From NCBI RefSeq assembly GCF_000325665.1, contig NC_019908.1, positions 992,001 through 1,056,000 on the forward strand: a stretch of 64,000 nucleotides of DNA, read 5' to 3'. This DNA comes from Brachyspira pilosicoli P43/6/78 (GTDB lineage: Bacteria > Spirochaetota > Brachyspiria > Brachyspirales > Brachyspiraceae). Shown here in pieces: positions 8,920 through 18,643 of this stretch. Position 1 is the first letter of the stretch. The number at the start of each line of letters is the position of its first letter. Position numbers and translations under genes: made by a program. The notes beneath the pieces are model-generated. The model searched no databases. It had not been told where the DNA came from and saw nothing but the letters and a program-made list of their open reading frames with translations.

Positions 8920-9417
8920 TTATAAAAGCTCTTTAGCTGCTTTTATTGCTGCTTCATAATCAGGTTCATTAGTGATTTCTGGAACATACTGTACATATTT
9001 TACAACATTGTTTTTATCAAGTACAAATACAGCACGAGTAAGAAGTTTTAATTCTTTTATTAAAGTACCAAATTTCTTACCAAAATCTCTTTCAGCATAA
9101 TCTGATAATACTATATGTGAATTAGCATTAGCAGCAGCACACCATCTTGCTTGAGCAAAAGGTAAGTCTAAAGAAACTGTTACAACTGTTACACCAGGTA
9201 AAGAAGCAGCTTCTTTGTTAAATCTTTTAGTTTGTACATCACATACAGGAGTATCCAAAGATGGTACAGAAGAAATAATTTTTACTGTATCGCCAGCATC
9301 TTTTAAAGACCATGGACTTAAATCTGTTTTAACTCCAGTAAAATCAGGAGCTTTAGCACCTTCTACTAATGAAACACCTTCTAAATGTACTTCTCCGCCT
9401 TGAAATGTTATCTTCAT
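8920..9417 (-). CDS. tpx: Thiol peroxidase Tpx
   Basis: Predicted 165-residue atypical 2-Cys peroxiredoxin that reduces peroxides using thioredoxin. The peroxidatic Cys is residue 59 in SLDTPVCDVQTKRF and the resolving Cys is residue 93 in ARWCAAANANSH, the spacing known for Tpx. The ATG at 9417 is chosen over an upstream TTG at 9435 because AAGGAG lies at a normal distance before it and the protein then starts MKITFQGG like its relatives. It lies directly upstream of the selenoprotein peroxidase, so two peroxide-removal genes are adjacent. Confidence 0.95.
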   Translation of the reverse strand: MKITFQGGEVHLEGVSLVEGAKAPDFTGVKTDLSPWSLKDAGDTVKIISSVPSLDTPVCDVQTKRFNKEAASLPGVTVVTVSLDLPFAQARWCAAANANSHIVLSDYAERDFGKKFGTLIKELKLLTRAVFVLDKNNVVKYVQYVPEITNEPDYEAAIKAAKELL

Positions 9418-9525
9418 AATATTTATCTCCTTCAAATTTAAAAATCAAAAAATTTATATTATTTAAAAACTATATATCTTTAAATAAATAAAGTCAATAG
9501 ATAGAAGCATATTTTTTAGAACACT

Positions 9526-11049
9526 CTAACATTTATCTATATTTGATAATGCTTCTCTAGCAACCTCAGTATCATCAAAATGAATAGTTTTATCTGGGAA
9601 TATTTGATAGGTTTCATGACCTTTGCCTGCTATTATCACTATATCATTTTCTTTTGCTTCTTTAATTGCCTCAAATATAGCTTCTTTTCTGTCTATTATT
9701 TTTTTGTAGTTAGAATGAGTAAAGCCCTTTTCTATATCAGACATTATTTGCTCTATGCTTTCAGTTCTTTGATTATCTGTAGTTAGTATAGATATATCAG
9801 CATATTTTTCTGCAATAGAAGCCATTATAGGACGTTTTTTCCTGTCTCTGTCCCCTCCGCATCCAAATACCACTATCACCCTATTAGGTTTTAATTTTCT
9901 AGATTCCACTAATATATTTTCTAAACTGTCTGGCGTATGAGAATAATCGACAGCCACAATAAAAGGACATTTCTCACCGCTCACTATTTCAAACCTTCCA
10001 GAAACCTGAACCTTTCTAATAGCTTTTATTACTTTTTCTATATCTAATTTATATTCATATGCATAAGCTAATACAGATAAAGAATTAACAACATTAAACT
10101 CGCCCAAAAGAGATAACTTTACTTTTGATATAAACTTTCCCTTAGCATAAAACTCATATTCACTATATTTTGAGTTTAGAGTTATAATTTTGGCATAATA
10201 ATCAGCTTTTTCATTTAAGCCATAAGTAACCATTTTTAAATCTAATTTTTTTATATAATTTTTTATCTCTTTAAAATAATCTGTACTTATATTTATAATA
10301 GCCAATTTTTTCTTTTTTAGAGCTTTGTTTAAGCAGAGAAAATAATTTTAATTTAGCCTTCAAATAATTTTTCATATCAATATGATAATCCAAATGGTCT
10401 TCTGTGAGATTTGTAAATATTGCAGCATCATAATTTATATAGTCGCATCTATCCATAGCAAGTGCTTGAGAAGAAGCTTCCATTACAATATGAGAAACAT
10501 TTTTTTTATATGCTTTATCAAAAATACTTTCTAAATCTATAGATTCTGGAGTTGTAAGATTAGTTTTTATTTCTGATTTGCCTATCATATTTTTTATAGT
10601 GCCTATTAGTGCTATTTTATTTTTAGCACTTTCTAATGCGGCTTTTAATAGATAGCTTGTAGTAGTTTTTCCGTTAGTTCCTGTTATAGCTATTGAATGC
10701 ATTTTTTTTGTAGGCTCATCATAGAGTTTAGCAGACATATATGCTAAAGTTTCTCTTGGATTTTTACTTCCTACAAAACAAACATTTTTATATTTTTCTT
10801 TTAGACTGTTAATAAAACTTTTATCTGCAGAAATGTCATAAATAATAATACTTGCTTTATTTTTAATGGCACTTTCTATATATTTATGACCATCATCTTT
10901 TAAGCCTTTAATAGCAACAAATATATAATTTTTTTTACAAGTTTTGAATTATAAGCTATGGATTTTATTTCTAATTTTAAGCTTTCTTTTGTTATTTCTT
11001 TAATATTTAAATTATCATAGCCTTTTATAAGATTTTTAAAATATTTCAT
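9526..11049 (-). CDS. murE: UDP-N-acetylmuramyl peptide synthetase MurE, two frameshifts
   Basis: Cytoplasmic ligase that adds the third amino acid to UDP-MurNAc-L-Ala-D-Glu. The product reads across three frames. Residues 1 to about 40 come from the ATG at 11049. One base is missing from the T-run 10929-10936. The middle part then carries the ATP loop AITGTNGKTTTSYLLKAAL and TTPESIDLE. One extra base in the T-run 10306-10311 shifts to the last part, with VAVDYSHTPDSLENIL, VVFGCGGDRDRKKRP and AGKGHETYQ. All Mur ligase motifs are present once repaired, and the enzyme is essential, so assembly indels are likelier than a dead gene. The third amino acid cannot be assigned safely by eye. Confidence 0.88.
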
Positions 11050-11114
11050 TTTTATTTACCTAAATTATTTTTTATTACTAATTTAAATACTAAAACTTTA
11101 TAAATGGTAAAATA

Positions 11115-11451
11115 TTATTTATCTGACTCTATTTTTAAATATATAATATCATCTTCATTTCCAGCAGAACTAAAACCATTGATTATAGCTGTTTCTATGA
11201 ATCTATTTGGAGAGGATAATTGTGCCTCTTTTGCAGTAAGCACTTTTACTTCTTTTTCTAAAACTTCTATTTGTTTATCTAAATTATGAGCCTCTTGTAA
11301 AATTTCATTAGACTTCATATTTCTTATAAAAGTAAGCCCTATAGAAAATATTACAAATATAATAATAACCAAGAATAAAGCCCCAAGACTATATGTTTTT
11401 TTCTCTTTTTTTGTTTCTTTATTATTGTCAATAACTTTTTTGTCTTTTCAT
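11115..11451 (-). CDS. ftsL: FtsL-like division protein, frameshifted near the start
   Basis: Small single-pass division protein of about 112 residues. It has a lysine-rich cytoplasmic start, one membrane segment (SLGALFLVIIIFVIFSIGL) and then a coiled coil (MKSNEILQEAHNLDKQIEVL), the FtsL/DivIC layout. The ATG at 11451 follows GAGG, but its frame closes after seven codons. Removing one base from the T-run 11445-11448 joins MKDKKVIDNN to the membrane segment. It lies between rsmH (11 bases upstream) and murE, the usual place for ftsL in division and wall clusters. FtsL sequences diverge widely, so the name rests on topology and position. Confidence 0.75.
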
Positions 11452-11462
11452 AAAACCTCAAA

Positions 11463-12356
11463 TTAAATTATTAATTTTGCAACTCTAAGTTTAGCACTTC
11501 TGCTTGCTGGATTTAATTTTATCTCTTCATTTGTCGGAGTTATAACCTTAGAATTTAGTAATTTAAATATGCCATCTTTATTTTTAGTTTTTTCATTATC
11601 TTTCAAAAATCTCTTAACTATTCTATCTTCCAAAGAATGATAACTCATTATAGCAGCAACTCCGCCGTTTTTTAAAATTTTGCTAATATTAGAAATTGAT
11701 TTTTCTAATATATTAAGTTCATCATTAACTTCTATCCTTATAGCCTGAAAAACTAATGTTGCAGGGTGAATCTTACCAAATCTTTTTGATTTATCAGTAT
11801 GATGAAATATAATATTTTCTAATTCTTTGGAAGTTTCTATAGTTTTCTTCTTTCTTTCATTTACTATAATATTGGCAATCTTTGAAGCATTATGCATCTC
11901 ACCATATTCTCTAAAAACTCTCTCAAGCTCTTTTTCTGAATAACTATTAATAACATCATAAGCACTTTTATTATTAATACCAAGACGCATATCAAGTTTA
12001 ACATCATCTTTAAAAGAAAATCCTCTATTAGCTTTTTTAAAATGAAACATAGAAACGCCAAGGTCATAAAGCATAAAATCCACATTGCCAATAACATTTT
12101 CATCAAGCTCTTCTAGCATTTTATCATAAGTGTTATTATAGTAGTGAAACTTCTGATAATCTTTAAGTCTCTCTTTTGCAACTTCAAGTATTTTATCATC
12201 TCTTTCAAAGCTATGAACTTCAAGATTCAAATCAAGCATTGCTTTAGTATGTCCGCCCTCTCCTAATGTAGCGTCCACTGCAATATTTGCATTTTCTGGT
12301 ATGAAGCTTAGAATTTCTTTAAGCATTACAGGTGTATGAACTATATTATTATCCAT
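11463..12356 (-). CDS. rsmH: 16S rRNA (cytosine1402-N4)-methyltransferase RsmH
   Basis: Predicted 297-residue SAM-dependent enzyme, formerly MraW, that methylates C1402 of 16S rRNA. It opens with HTPVMLKEILSFIP and the SAM-binding motif VDATLGEGGHTKAMLD near residue 27. Later family motifs are DFMLYDLGVSMF near residue 97, RGFSFKDDVKLDMRL near residue 114, HPATLVFQAIRIEVND near residue 197 and MSYHSLEDRIVKRF near residue 237. It heads the rsmH-ftsL-murE cluster. No MraZ gene precedes it; a repeat island does. Confidence 0.95.
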   Translation of the reverse strand: MDNNIVHTPVMLKEILSFIPENANIAVDATLGEGGHTKAMLDLNLEVHSFERDDKILEVAKERLKDYQKFHYYNNTYDKMLEELDENVIGNVDFMLYDLGVSMFHFKKANRGFSFKDDVKLDMRLGINNKSAYDVINSYSEKELERVFREYGEMHNASKIANIIVNERKKKTIETSKELENIIFHHTDKSKRFGKIHPATLVFQAIRIEVNDELNILEKSISNISKILKNGGVAAIMSYHSLEDRIVKRFLKDNEKTKNKDGIFKLLNSKVITPTNEEIKLNPASRSAKLRVAKLII

Positions 12357-12444
12357 ATCATATATTATCGGTATAAGGTATTATAAAAAACAATATAAGC
12401 AATTTTTATATTTAAATAATTATATTTTTTATAAGGATATATTA

Positions 12445-12726
12445 TCAACTTTTTCCCGCGTACGAGCTGTACCACCTTGCCGCACGGTAATGTTATTCTT
12501 TAATTATAACTTCTTAGTCGTGCGGAGGAGTGCCTTTTAATGTACAATTAAATTATAAAATTTATAATAAGAATGCAGTTCTTCGCGAAGCGTATCCGAA
12601 GGATATAAGGTTCTTTTATACCAATACCGAAGGTACCTTGCCGCAGGCACGCAGAGCGTCGGTAAAAGAAGTGGGGGTGTGTACCCTAAGGGCACGCTTC
12701 GCAGGAGCAAAGCCACCACAAACAAA
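12445..12726. repeat. Dispersed intergenic repeat island, copy A
   Basis: Part of the 473-base gap between rsmH and uvrB is clearly richer in G+C than its surroundings. It shares blocks with the gap at 43609-44108: TCAACTTTTTCCCG (12445-12458), TGCGGAGGAGTGCC (12521-12534), ATGCAGTTCTT (12573-12583) and GGTTCTTTTATACCAATA (12609-12626), in partly the same order. It contains short inverted repeats such as CTTCGCGAAG at 12581-12590 and CCGCAC/GTGCGG (12480-12485 and 12520-12525). Open frames here (for example 12530-12796) are not conserved genes. No transposase is present. Confidence 0.65.
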
Positions 12727-12829
12727 AAACTTAAAAATATTTTTTACAAACTTAAAAGTATTTACTATGTTTTACTTTTTAAGAATTATGTTATAAAATA
12801 AACTACTATATTATTAATTATGAGGCACA

Positions 12830-14869
12830 ATGAAAAGTTTTAAAATAGAATCGAATTTCAAGCCTTCAGGAGACCAAATAACAGCAATAGACTCTTTAGT
12901 TAAAGGGCTTGAAAATAAAAATAAATATCAAACACTGCTCGGAGTTACTGCAAGCGGAAAGACATTCACTATAGCAAATGTTATAGAAAAAGCAAACCGC
13001 CCTACTCTTGTAATGTCGCATAACAAAACTTTGGCAGCACAGCTTTACAGAGAATTAAAAGACTTCTTTCCAAACAATGCAGTTGAATATTTCGTTTCTT
13101 ATTATGACTACTATCAGCCTGAAGCATATGTTCCTGCTAAGGATTTATATATTGATAAAGACGCCTCAGTTAATGATGAGATTGACAGGCTAAGACTTAA
13201 AGCTACTACTTCGCTTCTTGAAAGGCGAGATGTTATAATTGTTGCTTCTGTTTCATGTATATATGGTTTGGGTTCTCCTGAAGATTATAGAAAGCTCTAT
13301 ATCGCAATAGAAAAAGACGGAGAATATGACAGAGATGAGATAATCGAAAAATTAGTGTCTATACAATATGAACGTGTTAAAGATGTGCTTGAGAGGGCAA
13401 GATTTAAAGTAATGGGAGATACTTTAGAGATAATGAGTGCCTATTCTGATGAGGTTATAAGAGTAGAGTTTTTTGGAGATACCGTTGAACGCATCATAAA
13501 AATTAACCCTATCACAAGACAAAAAATTGCCGAGCAAGATAGAGTTGTAATATATCCTGCAAAACACTTCGTTACAGGCGGAGACAAATTAGCAGCAGGA
13601 ATAAAATTAATAGAAGAAGAACTTGAAGAACAATATAATAAATTTAAATCCGAAGGAAAATTGGTAGAAGCTGAAAGAATATATGGAAGAACAAAATATG
13701 ACTTAGAAATGCTTAGAGAAGTGGGATACTGTGCAGGCATAGAAAACTACTCTCGCCCATTGTCAGGACGTAAAGAGGGAGATAGACCTGCTTGTTTGAT
13801 AGACTATTTTCCAAAAGATTTTTTAACGATAATAGATGAGTCGCATGTGAGTGTTCCTCAAATTAGAGGAATGTTTTTTGGAGATAGAAGCAGAAAAGAG
13901 ACTTTAGTAAAATATGGTTTTAGGCTTCCTTCAGCATTAGACAATCGTCCATTATTTTTTGAAGAGTTTGAAAGCCTCACTAATGATACAATATATATTA
14001 GTGCTACTCCTGCAGAATATGAACTTAAAAAAAGCAGCCAAGTTGTAGAGCAGATAATTCGCCCTACAGGACTCCTTGACCCTATAATTGAAGTATATCC
14101 TATAAACGGTCAAATAGACAGAATTCTTGAAGAGATAAAAAAAACAGTATCCAACAACGAAAGAATATTTATAACAACACTCACAAAAAAAATGGCAGAA
14201 GACCTCACAAAATATTTAAATGAAAATGGTGTTAGAACTCGTTATTTGCATTCAGACATTCAAACAGTTGAGCGTGTTGAGATAATAAGAGATTTGAGGC
14301 TTGGGGCTTTTGATGTGCTTGTGGGTATTAACCTTTTAAGAGAGGGGCTTGATGTACCTGAAGTATCACTCATACTAATACTTGATGCCGACAAAACAGG
14401 TTTTTTAAGAAATACCACTACTCTAATACAGACTATAGGGCGTGCTGCAAGAAATGCTAACGGCAGAGTGATAATGTTTGCAGACACTATAAGCGATGCT
14501 ATGAAAGTAGCCATTGAAGAGACAGAAAGAAGAAGAAAAATACAAATGGACTACAACAAAGAGCATAACATCACTCCAAAAACAATAATCAAAAAAATAC
14601 AAGATATAATTGAAAGAGAAGAAAAAGTTGAAACTTCTTATGAGCTTCATTTTGACTTTAGACGCTTCAATGAAAGAGTAAAAATTGACCCAGAACAAAA
14701 AAGTGATGATTATATAAAAGAGCTTGAAAAAGAGATGAAAAAAGCTTCAGACAGTTTAGAGTTTGAAAAGGCTATTGAAATAAGAGAGAAAATAAATCAG
14801 CTTAAACAATTAAAGCCGGCAAAAAAATCTGTGCATAAAAATATCACTTCAAAAAAGGCTAAACATTAA
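12830..14869 (+). CDS. uvrB: Excinuclease ABC subunit B
   Basis: Predicted 679-residue helicase-like damage-verification subunit of nucleotide excision repair. The Walker A motif LGVTASGKT is near residue 38. The beta-hairpin region YYDYYQPEAYVP is near residue 92, the Walker B region TIIDESHVSVPQ near residue 330, and the helicase motif QTIGRAARNANGRV near residue 530. The UVR motif that contacts UvrC is at the C-terminus (EKEMKKASDSLEFEKAIEIR). The stop is only 3 bases from the convergent stop of the MATE gene. uvrC lies elsewhere in this window (41675-43507). Confidence 0.98.
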   Translation: MKSFKIESNFKPSGDQITAIDSLVKGLENKNKYQTLLGVTASGKTFTIANVIEKANRPTLVMSHNKTLAAQLYRELKDFFPNNAVEYFVSYYDYYQPEAYVPAKDLYIDKDASVNDEIDRLRLKATTSLLERRDVIIVASVSCIYGLGSPEDYRKLYIAIEKDGEYDRDEIIEKLVSIQYERVKDVLERARFKVMGDTLEIMSAYSDEVIRVEFFGDTVERIIKINPITRQKIAEQDRVVIYPAKHFVTGGDKLAAGIKLIEEELEEQYNKFKSEGKLVEAERIYGRTKYDLEMLREVGYCAGIENYSRPLSGRKEGDRPACLIDYFPKDFLTIIDESHVSVPQIRGMFFGDRSRKETLVKYGFRLPSALDNRPLFFEEFESLTNDTIYISATPAEYELKKSSQVVEQIIRPTGLLDPIIEVYPINGQIDRILEEIKKTVSNNERIFITTLTKKMAEDLTKYLNENGVRTRYLHSDIQTVERVEIIRDLRLGAFDVLVGINLLREGLDVPEVSLILILDADKTGFLRNTTTLIQTIGRAARNANGRVIMFADTISDAMKVAIEETERRRKIQMDYNKEHNITPKTIIKKIQDIIEREEKVETSYELHFDFRRFNERVKIDPEQKSDDYIKELEKEMKKASDSLEFEKAIEIREKINQLKQLKPAKKSVHKNITSKKAKH

Positions 14870-14872
14870 ACC

Positions 14873-16204
14873 CTACTTTTTAAAAGCATACTTGTGAAAA
14901 TAAATGCAAGAAGGAAGTATACCCAAAGCCCAGCCAACAGGATTTGCAAACCACACTCCAACATATCCAAATGGTATAGACAAAAATACTGAACCTCCAA
15001 CCTTTATAACAAGCTCAACTATTCCAGAAATTAAAGGTATAAGCGCTTTTCCTATTGCTCTTATAGAGTTGTTGTATAATAATATTATAGCTAAAAACGG
15101 GTAAAACATTGATGATATTCTTAAATAGCCTCTGCATATCTCTACTATTATTTCTATATATTCATCATTGCTTGAAATAAATAGCCTTATTAAATTATCT
15201 CCAAATATAAATATCACCAAAGTAGCAAATAAACTTAAAGATAATGATAATATTATTATGCTTCTAAAACCTTCTTTAATTCTGTCAAACTTTTGTGCTC
15301 CGAAATTTTGTGCTACATAAACAGCAAAAGCTTCAGACACTACAAAATATGCCATAGAAGCAAATTGATTTATTCTGTTTCCTGTAGTATATGATGCTAC
15401 AACATTAGTACCGAATGTATTAACAACTCCGCTTATAATCATCTCACCTATAGATAAAAATATTGCCTGCACACTCATAGAAACGCCTATTTTTATTATC
15501 ATAAATAAATTATCAAAATTAAAAACAATATCTTCTCTATAAAGTTTTAGTATTGGAAATTTTTTAATAATGTATAACACACTTAAAAAAGCAGATATTA
15601 TTTGCGATATTACAGTAGCAATGGCAACACCAAATACATTCATTTTGAGTAAAGCAACAAAAACTAAATCTAATATAATGTTTAAAACAGTTGTAAGTAT
15701 CAAAAAATATAAAGGAGTTTTGCTGTCTCCCAAAGCCCTTAATATACTAGAAGCTCCATTATATATAAGTTGCCCAAATGATAAGCCCACACATATTTGC
15801 AAATACAATACAGAATTATCTATTATATCTCTTGGTGTTTGTAGTAATATCATAAGAGGTCTTGATAAAAATATACCAAGTACAAAAAGAATTAAAGAGC
15901 TAAATAATGTTAAATATATGGAACTAATAAAAGTAGTTTTAAGCATACTTTCATTTTTAGCCCCAAAAAACTGCCCCATCACTATAGAAAAAGCATTAGT
16001 AAAACCTATAGCAAAAGATAAAAAGAAAAACATAGTGGAAGTAGTAGCCCCAATAGAAGCTAATGCCCTTGAACCTACAAACTTGCCTATAATAATGGTA
16101 TCAGCAACTCCATAAAATTGCTGAAATATTCCTCCTATAAGCATTGGTATAGAAAAATATATTATAGTTTTAAACGGACTTCCTACAGTCATGTCTTTTG
16201 TCAT
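14873..16204 (-). CDS. MATE family efflux transporter
   Basis: Predicted 443-residue integral membrane protein with about twelve hydrophobic segments in two similar halves, as in MATE cation- or drug-antiport exporters. The opening MTVGSPFKTIIYFSIPMLIG and PADTIIIGKFVG-like region (GVADTIIIGKFVGSRALAS near residue 35) are typical of the bacterial NorM/DinF branch. The start at 16204 is preferred to an ATG at 16231 because an AGG lies in front of it and the protein then begins like relatives. Substrate cannot be read from the sequence. It stands alone, convergent with uvrB. Confidence 0.88.
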   Translation of the reverse strand: MTKDMTVGSPFKTIIYFSIPMLIGGIFQQFYGVADTIIIGKFVGSRALASIGATTSTMFFFLSFAIGFTNAFSIVMGQFFGAKNESMLKTTFISSIYLTLFSSLILFVLGIFLSRPLMILLQTPRDIIDNSVLYLQICVGLSFGQLIYNGASSILRALGDSKTPLYFLILTTVLNIILDLVFVALLKMNVFGVAIATVISQIISAFLSVLYIIKKFPILKLYREDIVFNFDNLFMIIKIGVSMSVQAIFLSIGEMIISGVVNTFGTNVVASYTTGNRINQFASMAYFVVSEAFAVYVAQNFGAQKFDRIKEGFRSIIILSLSLSLFATLVIFIFGDNLIRLFISSNDEYIEIIVEICRGYLRISSMFYPFLAIILLYNNSIRAIGKALIPLISGIVELVIKVGGSVFLSIPFGYVGVWFANPVGWALGILPSCIYFHKYAFKK

Positions 16205-16343
16205 AATAAAAACCTGCAAAAAATTATGCATATATGTTATACGTGTTTTTAAAAAAATACAAATATATTTTAGAGAAAAATATTTTAATTTATTTTATAA
16301 TTATATATAATAAATTTAATATAAAAATTGCTGGTGATATTTT

Positions 16344-16934
16344 ATGAAAATAGTTTGCCTTGGAGACAGCACTACTTATGGTTATATGGTTAATAGAAAT
16401 CAAGTTTGGACTTCTATATTAAATACCAAATTCAATAACTCTAATATACAGTTTATAAATAAAGGCATAAATGGAGATACTATTTCGGGAATGTATTTTC
16501 GTTTTGATAATGATGTTATTAATGAAAAAGCTAACACTTTGATACTTATGGGCGGAGTAAATGATATATTTCTTTTTAAGCCTTTGGAAAATATAAAAAA
16601 AAGCTTTATTGATATAGTAGATAAATCTAAAGAAAGAAATATAGATATAATAGCATTCACACCCATACCTTTTATAAAAGAAGATTTTACTTTTTTTGAA
16701 GTTGGTAATTTAGAAGAGATGTATAACATATTAATAGAGTATGTTAATTTTATCAATTCCTACACAAAAGAAAATAATATAAAAAGCATTGATGTTTATA
16801 ATATGTTTAGAAACGAAATATTAAAAGAATATGACTATTATGATTTGTATTTTGACGGTGTTCATTTAAATAGTGAAGGTCATAATGTTTTTTCTTCTTA
16901 TATATTTGAAAGATTAAAAGAGTATATAAAGTAA
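16344..16934 (+). CDS. SGNH/GDSL family esterase, cytoplasmic
   Basis: Predicted 196-residue hydrolase without a signal peptide. The four SGNH blocks are visible: catalytic Ser in CLGDSTTYGY at residue 9, the Gly in the NKGINGDTISGM segment, Asn in LMGGVNDIFLF near residue 71, and the Asp-His pair in FDGVHLNSEGH near residue 172. Relatives act as lysophospholipases, thioesterases or arylesterases, and the substrate here is unknown. It is transcribed divergently from the MATE gene and followed by a hairpin at 16942-16983. Confidence 0.85.
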   Translation: MKIVCLGDSTTYGYMVNRNQVWTSILNTKFNNSNIQFINKGINGDTISGMYFRFDNDVINEKANTLILMGGVNDIFLFKPLENIKKSFIDIVDKSKERNIDIIAFTPIPFIKEDFTFFEVGNLEEMYNILIEYVNFINSYTKENNIKSIDVYNMFRNEILKEYDYYDLYFDGVHLNSEGHNVFSSYIFERLKEYIK

Positions 16935-16941
16935 AAGGATT

Positions 16942-16983
16942 CACTTTTATTCAGCTTTATAAAGATAAAGCCAAATAAAAGTG
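16942..16983. terminator. Long hairpin after the SGNH esterase gene
   Basis: CACTTTTATT (16942-16951) pairs with AATAAAAGTG (16974-16983), and the inner AGCTTTAT pairs with ATAAAGCC almost fully. No clear T-run follows on the plus strand, so it may be a weak terminator or an mRNA 3' end stabiliser. Confidence 0.45.
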
Positions 16984-17062
16984 GGAGATTATTTATGAAA
17001 AATACTAATTATTAAAACAAAACTTATAAAAAAAAGTAAAATATTTTTTATTAAAAAACTTT

Positions 17063-18541
17063 TTATTTTTCAATTAGCCATTCATCACCATATTGTTTTA
17101 ATTCTAAAATTAAAAACTCCCCCATATCCTCATTGCTAATGCATAAAACATTATCATCATCAGAATAAATTGTTATATCATCGAGTTTCATTTGATTATT
17201 GATAATATCAAGATAATAATCAATCTCCTGAGTTGCTAAAAACCAGTCAGTATCCATACCTTCTGGAGCTCCGTCATTTTGTTTATTTTCTTCCAAATTC
17301 TTTTTTATCTCTTCAAAACTATTCTCTAAACTTTTAATATAGTTATCAGAAAAATATCCTGACTCTCTAAACTTAGATATATAATCATTAGCATTGCCCA
17401 TATTAACTTCATAATATCCACCATTTTCAAAATTAAACTCAACTATTTTATTGAAAACAGAATTAATATCATCATAATTTTGAGCATACCATCTGCATGC
17501 ATTATAATATGCTTTCTCTTTAGTGCTTTTATCGTTAGAATCTATTTGTTCAGGAGATTTTTTATATAGACCAGTAAATCCATAGCTTCCATTAGGTTCT
17601 GTTACCATAATAGTATTAGCATTTATAGGCTGAATTGATATAATATAACCGCCATCAGCCCCAACAATTTCTTCATAATCTAAAGTATTAGCACCTATAG
17701 CACAATAAGGTTCAACATATTGATTTTCTTCTAATATCATTTTGCTTGTATCTGTACTTTGAATATTAGTTATTGTTTGTCCGTTTTCATTTGTTATTAT
17801 ATTAATGGCATATAAATAAAAACTATCATCATCATTTTTATTTAACTCAATAGAAGCATTATTATTTGAATATATACCGTTAAAATTATAAGTATTAATA
17901 TCAACTACTTCTTCTAGTTTATAGTCTGACTCATTTATTAATATGCCTTCTTGTCTTTCATTATATTTATCAAAAGTTACATCTGCTTTATTCTCATAAG
18001 GGAAATTATCAAAATTAGGATTTTCTTTTACTTCTCTGTAATAGTAATTAGAATAATAATTTTCTCTTTCCCATTTAGTAATTATAGTTTCAACAGGGTC
18101 GCTTTCATACCCCCTATAATTATCTTCATAAAGAATGCCGTCTTTTACAGAAAAACCTTTATAATTTGTGGCAATATTACTTGGTCCTTCTTTGTATTTA
18201 TCTTGTATATTATAAAGCTCATAATAATAGGCATTAGTGCCGTCTAAAGAAGATTCAAATATATAATTTTTATCTTCTCTGTAATCTCCAGAATTAAATA
18301 CATACTCTATATCACCATTATCTTTGAAAGTATATTTAGCTTTCCCGTTTATAACTATTTTATTTTTTACCTTATCCAAAAATGCCGCATCTGACTGTGA
18401 TAATATTTTTGTTGCAGGTATAGTTTCATTTGACTCTATAGATTCATTTGTTTTTACTTCACCATTATTAGCATCTGTTTTGTTTCCGCATTGAATGATA
18501 ACTAAAGATATTATTGTAACTAATAAAAATATTCTTTTCAT
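17063..18541 (-). CDS. Uncharacterised lipoprotein, 492 residues
   Basis: I do not recognise the family. The start is a clear lipoprotein signal: MKRIFLLVTIISLVIIQC, with Cys 18 as the likely lipidated residue, followed by an Asn/Glu/Thr-rich linker. The body is rich in Asn, Asp, Tyr and Glu with no long hydrophobic run, so it should be anchored by lipid and exposed in the periplasm or on the surface. The C-terminal 130 residues, from about YYNACRWYAQNYDDINSVF, look like a separate folded domain ending FLILELKQYGDEWLIEK. Neighbouring genes offer no clue to function. Confidence 0.8.
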   Translation of the reverse strand: MKRIFLLVTIISLVIIQCGNKTDANNGEVKTNESIESNETIPATKILSQSDAAFLDKVKNKIVINGKAKYTFKDNGDIEYVFNSGDYREDKNYIFESSLDGTNAYYYELYNIQDKYKEGPSNIATNYKGFSVKDGILYEDNYRGYESDPVETIITKWERENYYSNYYYREVKENPNFDNFPYENKADVTFDKYNERQEGILINESDYKLEEVVDINTYNFNGIYSNNNASIELNKNDDDSFYLYAINIITNENGQTITNIQSTDTSKMILEENQYVEPYCAIGANTLDYEEIVGADGGYIISIQPINANTIMVTEPNGSYGFTGLYKKSPEQIDSNDKSTKEKAYYNACRWYAQNYDDINSVFNKIVEFNFENGGYYEVNMGNANDYISKFRESGYFSDNYIKSLENSFEEIKKNLEENKQNDGAPEGMDTDWFLATQEIDYYLDIINNQMKLDDITIYSDDDNVLCISNEDMGEFLILELKQYGDEWLIEK

Positions 18542-18643
18542 AAAAATTTCTCCATTAATATTTTATACAATATTATTCTATTATAAGCAATATAAACTTT
18601 TTAAATAAATATGTTGAGTTTAGTTTTTTGGTATAATAATGTT

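Noticed and set aside
12530-12796. 88-codon plus-strand frame and a 62-codon minus-strand frame in the rsmH-uvrB gap
   Set aside because: Both are made of the shared repeat blocks and inverted repeats, have no ribosome site at a fitting place, and show no protein pattern.
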